DNA from: Chitinivibrionales bacterium
GTDB lineage: Bacteria; Fibrobacterota; Chitinivibrionia; Chitinivibrionales; WJKA01
Reading direction: 5' to 3'
Length of the DNA stretch: 64,000 nucleotides
Assembly: GCA_014728295.1 (NCBI GenBank)
Contig: WJLW01000024.1
Location: forward strand, 1 to 64,000
Part shown: piece after piece, positions 53,636 through 63,120 of the stretch
Position numbering within the stretch: position 1 is the first letter of the stretch
How the letters are laid out: every line of letters starts with the position of its first letter
The notes under the pieces: generated by a model
Database searches by the model: none
The model's input: the letters and a program-made list of their open reading frames with translations, nothing else
Told to the model about the DNA's origin: nothing
Position numbers and translations under genes: made by a program

Positions 53636-54884
53636 CCGTTACTGGTTCCTTGCGGGGGGAGGGGGCGGTGCTGCGTGGTGATGGTGATGCTACCTCGATT
53701 TGCGGAGGTCTTTTACCTTTAAGTAGCTGAAATTCCAGTACGAACCTGTGGGAGAGAGAGGTGAGGGCTTTTGCGGAACCGGCCTGGGGATTGATATCAG
53801 ATCTGACAATTCGTTCGCCGCCATCATAGAAATAGCCAAACCACTGTCCGGCGTAATAGATACCGGCTTCGATTCCGGAAGCATTTTCAAGCCTTCTCAG
53901 GGAGGTCATCCCGATTCGCCAGCTTACACCTGCTCCAAAACCCAGAGCGTCTGAAGCATACCCGTCTGCCTGGGTACCGATTAACGTGTATACGCTTTTG
54001 TAGCCGCCCGGCATCGATCCCGGCATGTCTGCAGTAGTCTTCAATCGCACAATACTGAGCGGATGGACCCGGACACCGGCATTGATCGAGGTTACATCCG
54101 AATTGGTGATAGTGAAATATTTCGTGCTGATGTGTTGTTTGTAGGTTGCTCCCAGCGAAAACGAATAGAGCGTCAATCGCTGGCTGTATTCTACAAGCTG
54201 CTCGAAGGCGGTAGCGGTTCCCGGCAGGGTAATACTCGTGTCTACCTGTACCGAAGCGACAAAAGATTTGAGCATGAAGAAAAAGGTGGCATCAATGGAC
54301 AGTCGCTGTTTTGTTGCTGCGTATGGCGTGTACGAAACAGCAATCGGGAAATTGATCGAATAGGCATCGGGCTGCTCACGTGCCCGGTACACAAACGCTA
54401 CCGTGTCCGTCAGCGTATCCACACCCGCTATCCGGGAAAAAACAACAGAAGCCGGCAACGCAAAAGAACCCAATGAATCCGGCAGACCATCTTTCCACAA
54501 ATCGAAAAGAGGAAAGCTGCCCAGAGACCATCCCGCACCGAATCCCCAGAACGGTTTCTGCCAGAATCGATACGAGGTGTCGGCGGCATAAACCGGTCCG
54601 CTTTCGCTCACCGCATCGCCGAGCGTGTCGTGCGCCTGTTTCGGGATTATCAGCAGGGAATCTTTGCCGTGGAGGCTATCCGCTGAAATTCGTGTTCCCG
54701 GCGAGTCTTCGACCGGCAGTGAATCTGCTTCGCCTTCCGATAACGCCACGGCAGATTCGCCCGGCATGACGTTGGTTGTATCGGCATGCGGGAGGTGGTC
54801 GGTGACTCTGCCGGCATGTTGCGCCGGCGCCGCGATCGTAAAGCACATCAGTATCAACCGGCTGTACGCTATGAGTTCGGGCAT
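53610..54884 (-). CDS. putative outer-membrane protein
   Basis: A 424-residue exported protein. A weak signal peptide (ILMCFTIAAPAQH) is followed by about 90 residues of Ser/Asp/Glu-rich disordered sequence (EGEADSLPVEDSPGTR) and then a beta-rich, alternating aromatic region from about residue 115 (FWGFGAGWSLGSFPLFDLW, SIDATFFFMLKSFVASVQV, YSFSLGATYKQHISTKYFT) that reads as a barrel. The last 35 residues are Pro/Ser-rich and charged, so it does not end like a typical barrel. Family not recognised. It overlaps nth by 26 bases and starts one base after the PP2C stop, so all are cotranscribed. Confidence 0.7.
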   Translation of the reverse strand: MPELIAYSRLILMCFTIAAPAQHAGRVTDHLPHADTTNVMPGESAVALSEGEADSLPVEDSPGTRISADSLHGKDSLLIIPKQAHDTLGDAVSESGPVYAADTSYRFWQKPFWGFGAGWSLGSFPLFDLWKDGLPDSLGSFALPASVVFSRIAGVDTLTDTVAFVYRAREQPDAYSINFPIAVSYTPYAATKQRLSIDATFFFMLKSFVASVQVDTSITLPGTATAFEQLVEYSQRLTLYSFSLGATYKQHISTKYFTITNSDVTSINAGVRVHPLSIVRLKTTADMPGSMPGGYKSVYTLIGTQADGYASDALGFGAGVSWRIGMTSLRRLENASGIEAGIYYAGQWFGYFYDGGERIVRSDINPQAGSAKALTSLSHRFVLEFQLLKGKRPPQIEVASPSPRSTAPSPRKEPVTDETEKADR

Positions 54885-54885
54885 A

Positions 54886-56139
54886 TCAGTCTATCTCCAC
54901 CACCACCAGGGTATAATCGTCTTCGTAGGTAAATTGTGATAATTGTTGCTTAATAGCCGGAATCACTTTGTCAAATTCAAACCGATTGCACTCTTGCAAT
55001 ATTTTTGCGAATTGACGATATCCAAGTACTTTATAATGCTTATCCTGTTGCCCCATTATTTCATATATACCGTCGGTGAAAAAGTAGAAACGTTCTCCTT
55101 TAGTGTAACGGTACCACTGTTGCTCGTATTCCGGATTGTCAATTATACCGACAAAGGTCCCCGCAGCCTCAAGTGTCGAGACCTTGTGTTCGGCATTCAT
55201 TGCCAGAGGCTTGGGATGACCTGCCCGTGCGAAATTTATCGTTTTGTTGTGAATGTCAAAAATAGCCCAGAAGCATGTCAGATAATGATTGGTATTAATA
55301 TTTGTGTTGAGATCTTTGTTCAAAATGCTGAGCAATTCGTGTGGCGGCATGATGCTCTTCGTGTGATTAAAAAGGGCCATTTTTGAAATAGTACCGATGA
55401 ATGCCGAGGCCAGACCATGACCCGATGCATCGCCGATGAATAGGCCAATTTGGCTTTCGCTGAAACGAATAAAATCATACACATCTCCTCCAACCGCTTC
55501 AACCGGATGATACGTCGCGTCTATTTTCAAGCCGGGAACAACGGGGAGTTTTTGTGGCAGCAAGCCCAATTGTATTTGTCTGGCCAACTCCAATTCCTCT
55601 GAAGTCTTGACTTGCTCAATTTGCAGTCGTTTGGTTGTCTGTGCCAGATCAACATTTTGTTGTTCAAGCTCTATTTTCAATCGCTCGAGTTCGGTGATGT
55701 CGCGAACATTCTCTACGATTGCGTCGGATCTCACTTTTTGTTCGCTGAAAGGGTAGAACGTCAACGTTACAAAACCGGACCCGGGATTGCGCGGGTGCGG
55801 CGAGCGTTCCGCAAAACGCTTTGCTCCGGTATCCAAAACTTCGAGCATGCGACAATCTTCGCAGGGGGTTTTTCTCTCACGCAATACCTGGTAGCAACGT
55901 TTGTGCAATACCTCCCAATATGATTTTCCGACCAATTCTGTGTATGCCCGGTTGACTCGCAATATGCGGTAGTCGCTGTCGATAATTGCAAGCGGGTCGA
56001 TGATTGAGTCGAATGCCGCTTCAAGGTGAAGCTTGCTTTTGTAAATAAGGTGCAACGGATATTTGCGGTACAGGAAAACGCCCATTACGGCTGCAACCAC
56101 TAAACCCGCACACAGCGTGTAAAATAATACCACAATCAT
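54886..56139 (-). CDS. PAS-domain PP2C (SpoIIE-type) serine phosphatase
   Basis: A 417-residue membrane signalling protein. The start at 56139 is fixed by an ATGA overlap with tsaB. N-terminal TM (about 2-23), a PAS domain (about 40-150, AAFDSIIDPLAIIDSDYRIL) with a Cys motif RCYQVLRERKTPCEDCRM, then a coiled coil and an RsbU/SpoIIE-type phosphatase (ARQIQLGLLPQKLPVVPGLK, VGGDVYDFI, FIGDASGHGLASAF, YEDDYTLVVVE) with the metal Asp residues. RsbU-type enzymes activate anti-anti-sigma partner switches; no such partner is nearby. The PAS Cys pair hints at redox or metal sensing. Confidence 0.9.
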   Translation of the reverse strand: MIVVLFYTLCAGLVVAAVMGVFLYRKYPLHLIYKSKLHLEAAFDSIIDPLAIIDSDYRILRVNRAYTELVGKSYWEVLHKRCYQVLRERKTPCEDCRMLEVLDTGAKRFAERSPHPRNPGSGFVTLTFYPFSEQKVRSDAIVENVRDITELERLKIELEQQNVDLAQTTKRLQIEQVKTSEELELARQIQLGLLPQKLPVVPGLKIDATYHPVEAVGGDVYDFIRFSESQIGLFIGDASGHGLASAFIGTISKMALFNHTKSIMPPHELLSILNKDLNTNINTNHYLTCFWAIFDIHNKTINFARAGHPKPLAMNAEHKVSTLEAAGTFVGIIDNPEYEQQWYRYTKGERFYFFTDGIYEIMGQQDKHYKVLGYRQFAKILQECNRFEFDKVIPAIKQQLSQFTYEDDYTLVVVEID

Positions 56140-56828
56140 GCAAGAGACGCTTTCGACATTTTTGTAAAATTTGGCATAGCCAGGTAACACGGCTCAATTG
56201 CAGACGGGAGGAGCCAGGGTGTATTCTTGTGTTGACTTGCACGAATACACCCCCAGCCGCGCTGCAGGCCCGACGTCTCGGCCCGCAAGACGCGTGGCGA
56301 TTCGGCAAGAAAATCGAAACACGTGCTTTTGGCGTATCCCAGGATATCGATAATTATGCGGTCTTCGGGGCCGATGTGCTGTTTGAATTGGTCTCCATCG
56401 GTAAGGCGATCCGGGCTCAGGCGTTTGGTTTGCCCGTTGCTTCTCTCGAATCGGGCCCAGTAAATTGTGCCCTTGCGTGCATCAAAGGCAACGGTGAGAG
56501 GGCCATCTTCCGCAAGCGATGCGCAGGCGACACTCTGCAATGATGAAACACCCGCAACCTTCAGAGCGGTGTTGCAGGTGAAGCCCTTCACAAATGCAAT
56601 CCCTATGCGCAGACCGGTGAACGATCCAGGCCCGATTGCCAGCGCGATATGCTTTATGCGATCCGCTCCAACGCCGTGTGCATTGAGCATAAACGCCACG
56701 GCTTGCGTGATCTGTTCTGCATGTGAATTGCGAACATACCGTGAATAGGTTGCTATGAGTTGCCTCTCCGCGGCCAGGGCGATGCTTAATTCAACCGAAG
56801 ATGTATCAATTCCCAGTATCAAGCTCAT
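56136..56828 (-). CDS. tsaB: tRNA t6A biosynthesis protein TsaB
   Basis: A 230-residue TsaB, partner of TsaD in N6-threonylcarbamoyladenosine formation. Start ILGIDTSSVELSIAL and the characteristic AIGPGSFTGLRIGIAFVKGF are conserved, and the second domain has VAFDARKGTIYWARF. It lies 30 bases after ddl and overlaps the phosphatase gene by 4 bases. tsaD and tsaE are not in the window. Confidence 0.95.
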   Translation of the reverse strand: MSLILGIDTSSVELSIALAAERQLIATYSRYVRNSHAEQITQAVAFMLNAHGVGADRIKHIALAIGPGSFTGLRIGIAFVKGFTCNTALKVAGVSSLQSVACASLAEDGPLTVAFDARKGTIYWARFERSNGQTKRLSPDRLTDGDQFKQHIGPEDRIIIDILGYAKSTCFDFLAESPRVLRAETSGLQRGWGCIRASQHKNTPWLLPSAIEPCYLAMPNFTKMSKASLA

Positions 56829-56858
56829 AGAAGCAATCCTGGTAGTTGCGCAGGATGG

Positions 56859-57881
56859 TTATCCGGCAAGTGCAGTGTGTATGAGTAGGTCAAGCAGTTC
56901 ACGGTATGTCCCGCCCCGGGCCTGGAAAGCTTTGGGAACCAGGGAGTTCAGGGTCAGTCCAGGTATGGAATTTGTCTCAAGAACATAGCAGATGTTTTCG
57001 GCCACGATGATATCGGTACGCGACAGACCTGCACATTCGAGCAGAACATGGGCTCTTCGTGCCGAACACTGAATGCGTTCCAACAGCTCCGGCGAACGGG
57101 GCGCGGGTACCAGCTCTTCACATGCGCCGGAATCGTATTTGGCTTCGTAGTCAAAAAAGGCAGATTTCCGGGGGCGAATTTCCACCACCGGCAGCACGTC
57201 AAGGCTGCCGTCGGGCCTTTCCAGTACGGGACACGAAAATTCTATTCCGGAAATAGTCGACTCGATGAGGATTGCCTTGGCATGCTGCCGGTATTCGTCG
57301 AGCAAACTCTGCAGTTCGCCTCGATTCTCTGCTTTTCCCATCAGTTTGCTGGAGCCGGACTGTGGACATTTGACGAAGCAGGGATAGCCATGCCTGGCTT
57401 CCAGCGTATCGAGAGTATTTTCGGGACAACGTGGGCCGAATATTGACCAGGGGGGGGTGGCTAGTCCATTCTGCTCGTACAGGTATTTGCAGGCGATTTT
57501 ATTCAGGGCGAGGGAGCTGGCGAACACGCCGGAACCGGTATAGGGTATGCCGATGGTTTCAAGATACCCCTGGATGCTGCCGTCTTCGCCGAACTCACCA
57601 TGCAATGCCAGGAATGCAATGTCGCAGTCCTGCCAGACGTGCCTGGAATCGGCGGGGTGAAATGGTCCGCTGAAGCATGAAGAGGCATCCGGAGATGAAA
57701 ATGCATCCGATGGAGGAATTTTATCCCGGCAGTCGCAACAGTAAAATTGCTTTGCCGGTGAAACAACCACGGCGCGCACGGCGTACGAGCCTGTATTCAG
57801 ATGGGAGATGACCTGTTGCCCGGAAAGCAGTGATATGTCATGCTCGGCGGACGGTCCGCCCATCACGACTGCAACGTTCAT
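56859..57881 (-). CDS. ddl: D-alanine--D-alanine ligase
   Basis: A 340-residue ATP-grasp enzyme that makes D-Ala-D-Ala for peptidoglycan. N-terminal VVMGGPSAEHDISLLSG and ALHGEFGEDGSIQGYLE are the family signature; ATP-grasp residues appear as SLALNKIACKYLYEQ and LETNSIPGLT. AAGGAG precedes the ATG. The N-terminal lobe has a Cys-rich insertion (QFYCCDCRDK), not usual in the family. Between glyS and tsaB in a tight operon. Confidence 0.95.
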   Translation of the reverse strand: MNVAVVMGGPSAEHDISLLSGQQVISHLNTGSYAVRAVVVSPAKQFYCCDCRDKIPPSDAFSSPDASSCFSGPFHPADSRHVWQDCDIAFLALHGEFGEDGSIQGYLETIGIPYTGSGVFASSLALNKIACKYLYEQNGLATPPWSIFGPRCPENTLDTLEARHGYPCFVKCPQSGSSKLMGKAENRGELQSLLDEYRQHAKAILIESTISGIEFSCPVLERPDGSLDVLPVVEIRPRKSAFFDYEAKYDSGACEELVPAPRSPELLERIQCSARRAHVLLECAGLSRTDIIVAENICYVLETNSIPGLTLNSLVPKAFQARGGTYRELLDLLIHTALAG

Positions 57882-57893
57882 GTGCTGTTCTCC

Positions 57894-59363
57894 TTACGGG
57901 GCCAATTTATCAAGCAGGTAATTGCGCGCATTATCAAGGCCGATGCGTTCCTGTTGCATCGAATCCCGTTCTCTGACGGTTATGGTATTATCTTCAAGTG
58001 TTTGCGAGTCGATTGTCAAGCAGTAGGGCGTACCTATTTCATCCTGACGGCGATAGCGGCGCCCCACGGCCCCGCTCTCGTCGTAAAAAACCCGAAAAAA
58101 GCGTTGCAGATCTGCGGTCAGCTTTCTGGCGATGTCATCCATTCCGTCGCGTTTGACAAGGGGCAATACTGCGGCTTTCATGGGCGCCAGGCGGGGGTGG
58201 AAATGCATGACCGTACGTTTTTCTTCTTTGCCGTCGGCGGCACCAATCTGCTCTTCGGCATAGGCCGCGCAGATCGCCGCCATGCAGGTGCGACTTGCCC
58301 CGATTGAGGTTTCGATTACATAGGGGAGGTAATGTTCTTTAGATGCGTCGTCGAAATACTTCAGCGTCTTGCCGGAGAACTCCTCATGACGCGACAGGTC
58401 AAAATCGGTACGGCTGTGAATGCCTTCCACCTCGCCGAAACCGAAGGGAAAATCAAATTCTAAATCATAGGCTGCTTTTGCGTAGTGGGCCAGTTTGTCG
58501 TGTTGGTGCCACTTGAGCTTGTTTGTGCTGAAGCCGAGGTTGAGAAACCAGTTCATCCGCTGCTCACGCCAATATTCAAACCATTCGTCTTCGTCTCCTG
58601 GTTTGACGAAGAACTGCATTTCCATCTGCTCGAACTCGCGGGTGCGGAAGAGAAAGTTTTTCGTATTAATCTCATTGCGAAATGCTTTGCCGATCTGCGC
58701 AATGCCGAACGGCAGTTTTTGACGCGTGGAGTTGAGTACGTTGAAAAAATTGACGAAAATACCCTGCGCAGTTTCGGGACGAAGATAGACTACCGAAGAG
58801 GCATCTTCAAGCGGGCCAACGTGGGTTTTGAACATCAGATTGAACTGGCGTGCCGCAGTGAACGACTCGCCAGCGCCGCAGTTGGGGCAAGCGACCATGG
58901 TCGTTATGATTTTTTCAGCAATCTCATCATCTGCAATGCGCCGGGCGAATTCATCGACAACACGACTGTCCTGCTGCCGGCCTGCGAAAGCCTCCGGCTC
59001 CAGGGTGCGCAGAATTTTCTTTTTTGCCTTGAGCGCAAGCTCCTCGAGCAAAATGTCGAGGCGAAATCGCGCTTTGCACGATTTGCAGTCAACCATCGGG
59101 TCGGTAAAATTGGCTACGTGACCGGAAGCTTCCCAGACTTTGGGGTGCATGAGAATCGCGGCGTCGACGCCTTCGACATCGGCGCGCAGCGTCATGGCGC
59201 GCCACCACTCCTGTTTGAGGTTGTTAAGAAGCTCGACTCCCAGCGGGCCGTAATCCCAGCAGCCGTTCAGGCCGCCATAAATTTCACTGGATTGGAATAC
59301 GAAGCCCCGCCTCTTGCACAACGATACGATCGTTGACATAAGATCGGGCTGATGCTTGCTCAT
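57894..59363 (-). CDS. glyS: glycyl-tRNA synthetase (dimeric type)
   Basis: A 489-residue class II synthetase of the alpha2 type (eukaryote/archaea-like, also in many bacteria), not the alpha2beta2 GlyQS. N-terminal RGFVFQSSEIYGGLNGCWDY, the motif 2 region RPETAQGIFVNFFNVLNSTR and FRTREFEQMEMQFFV, and the C-terminal anticodon domain starting APMKAAVLPLVKRDG are all typical. Zn-like Cys pairs (CKSC, CPNC) occur in the insertion. AAGGAA precedes the ATG. Follows purC by 34 bases. Confidence 0.96.
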   Translation of the reverse strand: MSKHQPDLMSTIVSLCKRRGFVFQSSEIYGGLNGCWDYGPLGVELLNNLKQEWWRAMTLRADVEGVDAAILMHPKVWEASGHVANFTDPMVDCKSCKARFRLDILLEELALKAKKKILRTLEPEAFAGRQQDSRVVDEFARRIADDEIAEKIITTMVACPNCGAGESFTAARQFNLMFKTHVGPLEDASSVVYLRPETAQGIFVNFFNVLNSTRQKLPFGIAQIGKAFRNEINTKNFLFRTREFEQMEMQFFVKPGDEDEWFEYWREQRMNWFLNLGFSTNKLKWHQHDKLAHYAKAAYDLEFDFPFGFGEVEGIHSRTDFDLSRHEEFSGKTLKYFDDASKEHYLPYVIETSIGASRTCMAAICAAYAEEQIGAADGKEEKRTVMHFHPRLAPMKAAVLPLVKRDGMDDIARKLTADLQRFFRVFYDESGAVGRRYRRQDEIGTPYCLTIDSQTLEDNTITVRERDSMQQERIGLDNARNYLLDKLAP

Positions 59364-59397
59364 AGATGATTCCTTGGGTTAATGTGTTCCGGGCCGA

Positions 59398-60366
59398 TCA
59401 GGCGCGGTGCTTTGCCATATTTTGCGCCAGGCGAGTCTTGATGGGCGTATGGGAGTCAATGGCAAAATCTTTACCGGTTATCATTTCGTACAGCCTGATG
59501 TAGCGGGACGACAATTCGACCACCAGATCGTCCGGGGCCGGGGGAAGCTCGGGATCATTATACGGATCGCAATTGTCTTTGAACCATAGACGCAGAAATT
59601 CCTTGTCGATATTTTCGGGCTCTTTTCCTTCTGCGAATCTGGCTTCGTAGGATTCGGCCAGCCAGTATCGGGATGAATCGGGGGTGTGTATTTCGTCAAT
59701 CAGGATCAGGTTGTCGCTTTCGTCAATGCCCAGCTCGTATTTGGTGTCGACGAGAATTAATCCGTGCTGCGCTGCAATTTCGGTTCCGCGCCGGAACAGC
59801 GCAAACGCTATTTCAGCCGCATTCTGCCAGACATCCTTTGGAAGAATGCCGCGATCGACAATCTCCCGGGCCGAAATCGACTCGTCATGCTCTTCGTCTT
59901 TGGTGGTAGGCGTAAGAATCGGCGCATCGAAGTTCTGATTTTTCACCATGCCGTCGGGCAGCACATTGCCGCATATATTGCGGACGCCGTTGCTGTATTG
60001 CGTCCATGCCGCGGTTGAGGTCGATCCGGTCAGGTAGCCGCGCATGACAAATTCGATGGGCAGGACCGTGCATTTTTTGCCGATGGTAACATTGGGGTCG
60101 GGAATGTCAAGTACATGGTTGTTGACGATATCGGCCGTCTGTTCGAACCAGAACGCGGAAACCTGATTGAGCACCTGACCCTTGAAAGGGATGCTGGCCA
60201 GAACCCGGTCGAACGCGCTTTGCCGATCGGTAGTGATCAACGCAAGCCTGTCGCCCAGATCGTATATATCTCTGACTTTACCGACCTGGCGACCGGGCAG
60301 ATCCAGGAAATCCGTCGTGGTGAGGCAGTTATTCAGATTGGTACGAATGATGTCTTTGGGGATCAT
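59398..60366 (-). CDS. purC: SAICAR synthase, long type
   Basis: Purine biosynthesis enzyme joining CAIR and aspartate, 322 residues: the longer type of eukaryotes and many bacteria (E. coli PurC is about 237). N-terminal GRQVGKVRDIYDLGDRLALI (nucleotide loop), SAFDRVLASIPFKGQVLNQV, VIPIEFVMRGYLTGSTSTAA-like core VLPIEFVMRGYLTGS, LVDTKYELGIDESDNLILID and TPDSSRYWLAE are all present. GGAAGG precedes the ATG. It opens a run of minus-strand genes ending in amrS. Confidence 0.95.
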   Translation of the reverse strand: MIPKDIIRTNLNNCLTTTDFLDLPGRQVGKVRDIYDLGDRLALITTDRQSAFDRVLASIPFKGQVLNQVSAFWFEQTADIVNNHVLDIPDPNVTIGKKCTVLPIEFVMRGYLTGSTSTAAWTQYSNGVRNICGNVLPDGMVKNQNFDAPILTPTTKDEEHDESISAREIVDRGILPKDVWQNAAEIAFALFRRGTEIAAQHGLILVDTKYELGIDESDNLILIDEIHTPDSSRYWLAESYEARFAEGKEPENIDKEFLRLWFKDNCDPYNDPELPPAPDDLVVELSSRYIRLYEMITGKDFAIDSHTPIKTRLAQNMAKHRA

Positions 60367-60462
60367 AATTTAAACCTTCCGCATTAAAAATCTTATCAAA
60401 AATGAGCTTGTAAAATAACTTTCGGCGCACCCGATTCCACGCTTTCCGACTTTGACTGCCAA

Positions 60463-61404
60463 TCAAAATACCAGGGCGCGATTTGCAATATGCATCACTT
60501 GTGCCTTGTAGCTTCGCGCTGCTGCGGGGGAATTTTGCCTGAAATGGCGGATCGGGATATACTTTTGCAGTTCATACAGCAGGTAGAAAACCGTGCGAGT
60601 TTGAGCTGCGGCGCTATTGTCGCGGGCTGATCCGTACCCCTCCCAGAAGGCCGGTTCGGATATGCCGCAGTAATCAAGCACGGCAAATTCAATTTCGGGG
60701 TCGCCCCACACGGCCCGGTCCCAGTCGATCAGTCCGGCTACGCTGTTGTGCCTGTCAATTAGTATGTTCTCGGCCCACACGTCCATGTGCAGCAGTGAAG
60801 ATTTTACCGGTCGGTCGAAGAGATGAATGTGGGTGGCCAGCAGCGATTTCATGTGATGGCCTTCCTCCGGGGAGTAGTGCCCGCTGGCTATGACGTCATC
60901 GATGAGTTTATGCCACATCAGATAGAACGCATCGATCCAGCTCCGTTGCGGAGGGTGAGGATGATGCTGGCCGACATAGCCGTAGCTCTCGGATGTCCGG
61001 CCGTGCGCCTGTCGCAGATAATTCCCGATTTCACTGAGCACGTTCGCTTTGGATGCCGGACGCTGACTCAACGGGTCGCCGTAAATGCGCTCCATAATCA
61101 GATAATCGCTTTCAATCAGTTCATGCGATTCGTCGAATGCAAGTATGCGGGGAACCGGAATTGATGTTGTGTCGAGCAGCACCTGATGAATGCCGGGCTC
61201 CTGTTTCATCATGTTGCGCTCGTAGAACAGGCAGAATGTATCCTGGGGCGGAGCTATGCGCAGGACATATTCTGCATCCGGCGCGGTAACGAACCAGGAA
61301 GTGTTGAATCTGCCCGTCAGAATACGGCTGAAAACCAGCTCGTTTGGATCGTACGGGAGATGACGGGTGATACACTGTGTCAATATTGCGTCGCTGAAGG
61401 CCAT
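60463..61404 (-). CDS. aminoglycoside-phosphotransferase-family kinase
   Basis: A 313-residue APH/choline-kinase-fold protein. The Brenner motif is LLHMDVWAENILIDRH (HxDxxxxN) and the metal Asp follows in LIDWDRAVWGDPEIEFAVL. Substrates in this family range from aminoglycosides to homoserine, fructosamine and hydroxyurea; none can be assigned here. An N-terminal lobe with FNTSWFVTAPDAEYVLRIA is the usual start. It lies 128 bases after the metallopeptidase gene and 96 before purC. Confidence 0.85.
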   Translation of the reverse strand: MAFSDAILTQCITRHLPYDPNELVFSRILTGRFNTSWFVTAPDAEYVLRIAPPQDTFCLFYERNMMKQEPGIHQVLLDTTSIPVPRILAFDESHELIESDYLIMERIYGDPLSQRPASKANVLSEIGNYLRQAHGRTSESYGYVGQHHPHPPQRSWIDAFYLMWHKLIDDVIASGHYSPEEGHHMKSLLATHIHLFDRPVKSSLLHMDVWAENILIDRHNSVAGLIDWDRAVWGDPEIEFAVLDYCGISEPAFWEGYGSARDNSAAAQTRTVFYLLYELQKYIPIRHFRQNSPAAARSYKAQVMHIANRALVF

Positions 61405-61532
61405 GCTGTCATTTTTCTTTAGATACCGGCTGCAGCCGATATCTCACAATATAAAAAGGGATCAATTCTGCCGGGAGCGAAATTGCGGGATGCTGTTGAT
61501 CCTATGCAAAAAGCAAAGGCAAATCTGTTCGC

Positions 61533-63020
61533 CTACGGCAAGGTATCCGCAATGCCCCAAGCTCCGCTTTTCGCCATCCAGTTGAACGCCTGTTTCAAGG
61601 TGTCAAGCGGTACGGCGCCGGTTGCATCGATGAAATTGTGGTAAATATCACCGATATCCGCCCCCGATTCCCGTTCGATATGTTCGCGATACTCGCTCCA
61701 GGAGAATGCACCCCCCTCATGCTGCTGCACGAACGGGCCGATCACCTCATCGAGGGTCGAGTTTCCCGCGGTCGCCTGCATAATGCGGGTGTCAAGTAAC
61801 ATGTTGACTTGGGCGCCTTTCATGTAGATTAGCTTGCCGAAACTTGCGCCCTCTTCAAATAAATTGACGCGTGCATATTCGTCCGTCAATTTATACTTTT
61901 TGACTTCATCTCTGCCGGAATAATTTTGCGTGACCAGTTCGTCGATTACGGGAGGCAGTGCCGCAACTTCATTGCGTTTGGCAATCAGGTATCCAAGATA
62001 GGTTGCCGTGCCTTCTTTCCACCAGGGCATATCGACATCGCCGGTACGCACACCAACCCAGGCATGCGCCAGCTCGTGGGCCAGAACCATATTGAAAACG
62101 TCGAGCGAATCGATATGCGGCGGATCCAGTTGCGTGAACGCGTACATGCCTTCAAGCCCGCCCTTGTTTGCACCGCGCAGGATGACGGTTAGCGGGGCGT
62201 TGTCGATCGTGCCGAACGATGCGCTCAAATCACCGACAATCTCCGCAAAGTCGTCCGCTATCCGGCGCGCCAGGTCGCTGTCGATACTGATCGTTGGTTC
62301 GATTGACACAAAGCGAAACGCCTGCCCGTTGGCGGTGCGTTGCGAAAGGATTCGTGTATTGGCCTCACTGCGGTCGATGATTGCCGACATGGAAAAAAGC
62401 AGTTGATAAGGGTTGTCAAATGCAACTTGTTGCGGGTCACCCAGAAGCACAAGCTCGTCGGCAATATCCCAGAACACCTCCAGGTCGAAGGACGTGCGCC
62501 ATATGTCAATTAAACCGGGGCTGGTGTAAGGAACGATGAACAGGTGGGCGCCCCTGATCCAGCCGCCGGTAGCCGACACTGCCGGGATACCCATGTAATC
62601 GCGCTGGGTGGCATAATTGAGCGTGACATGGTAGCTGATACGCACCGGCACCTCACGTGCTGCAAATGCAAATGTCATGCTCGTAATGTTTCCGGTTCGT
62701 ATGCTGTCGAAGGAAACTGATACCTTTTCATTCGCGCGATTGACTATTTTGATGTTATGAAAATTTCTTCCCGTTTGGTCAAGCATCGGGTTGTCCGCAT
62801 ACAGCGGCGGCACGATAAATCGCACGGAATCCCCCGCTGGCCGGGAGCCGAGCGTTGCCATAATCGAAATACTGTCCCGCGGCAGCCCGGAAATAGAAAC
62901 TCGATAGTGGATTCCGTCAGTCGGTGCGGTCCATGGGCCCGGCTCTGTCGGTTGCTGACTGCAGCCTATTATGACAACTATCGGGAACGCACTGATCAAG
63001 CATTTATATCTAAAACGCAC
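61533..63020 (-). CDS. lipoprotein with gluzincin-type metallopeptidase domain
   Basis: A 495-residue exported protein. GTG start at 63020 with AAAGG upstream; signal and lipobox VIIGC (Cys20). After a beta-rich N-terminal domain (to about 250), HELAH (315-319) and the third ligand Glu336 in WWKEGTATYLG make a gluzincin active site (M1/M61-like). The M61 and peptidase-MA families have a similar layout. The C-terminal part is alpha-helical. Anchored in the outer or inner membrane facing the periplasm or surface; substrate unknown. Confidence 0.8.
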   Translation of the reverse strand: MRFRYKCLISAFPIVVIIGCSQQPTEPGPWTAPTDGIHYRVSISGLPRDSISIMATLGSRPAGDSVRFIVPPLYADNPMLDQTGRNFHNIKIVNRANEKVSVSFDSIRTGNITSMTFAFAAREVPVRISYHVTLNYATQRDYMGIPAVSATGGWIRGAHLFIVPYTSPGLIDIWRTSFDLEVFWDIADELVLLGDPQQVAFDNPYQLLFSMSAIIDRSEANTRILSQRTANGQAFRFVSIEPTISIDSDLARRIADDFAEIVGDLSASFGTIDNAPLTVILRGANKGGLEGMYAFTQLDPPHIDSLDVFNMVLAHELAHAWVGVRTGDVDMPWWKEGTATYLGYLIAKRNEVAALPPVIDELVTQNYSGRDEVKKYKLTDEYARVNLFEEGASFGKLIYMKGAQVNMLLDTRIMQATAGNSTLDEVIGPFVQQHEGGAFSWSEYREHIERESGADIGDIYHNFIDATGAVPLDTLKQAFNWMAKSGAWGIADTLP

Positions 63021-63120
63021 TTATGGTTGCCTTTCAAAAAAGTCAGCGTATCCGGCTTGCAATAACCCTTGAGTAATAATATAATTTCAAAGGCTATTCA
63101 CATTTCCAGCAGACTGATTC

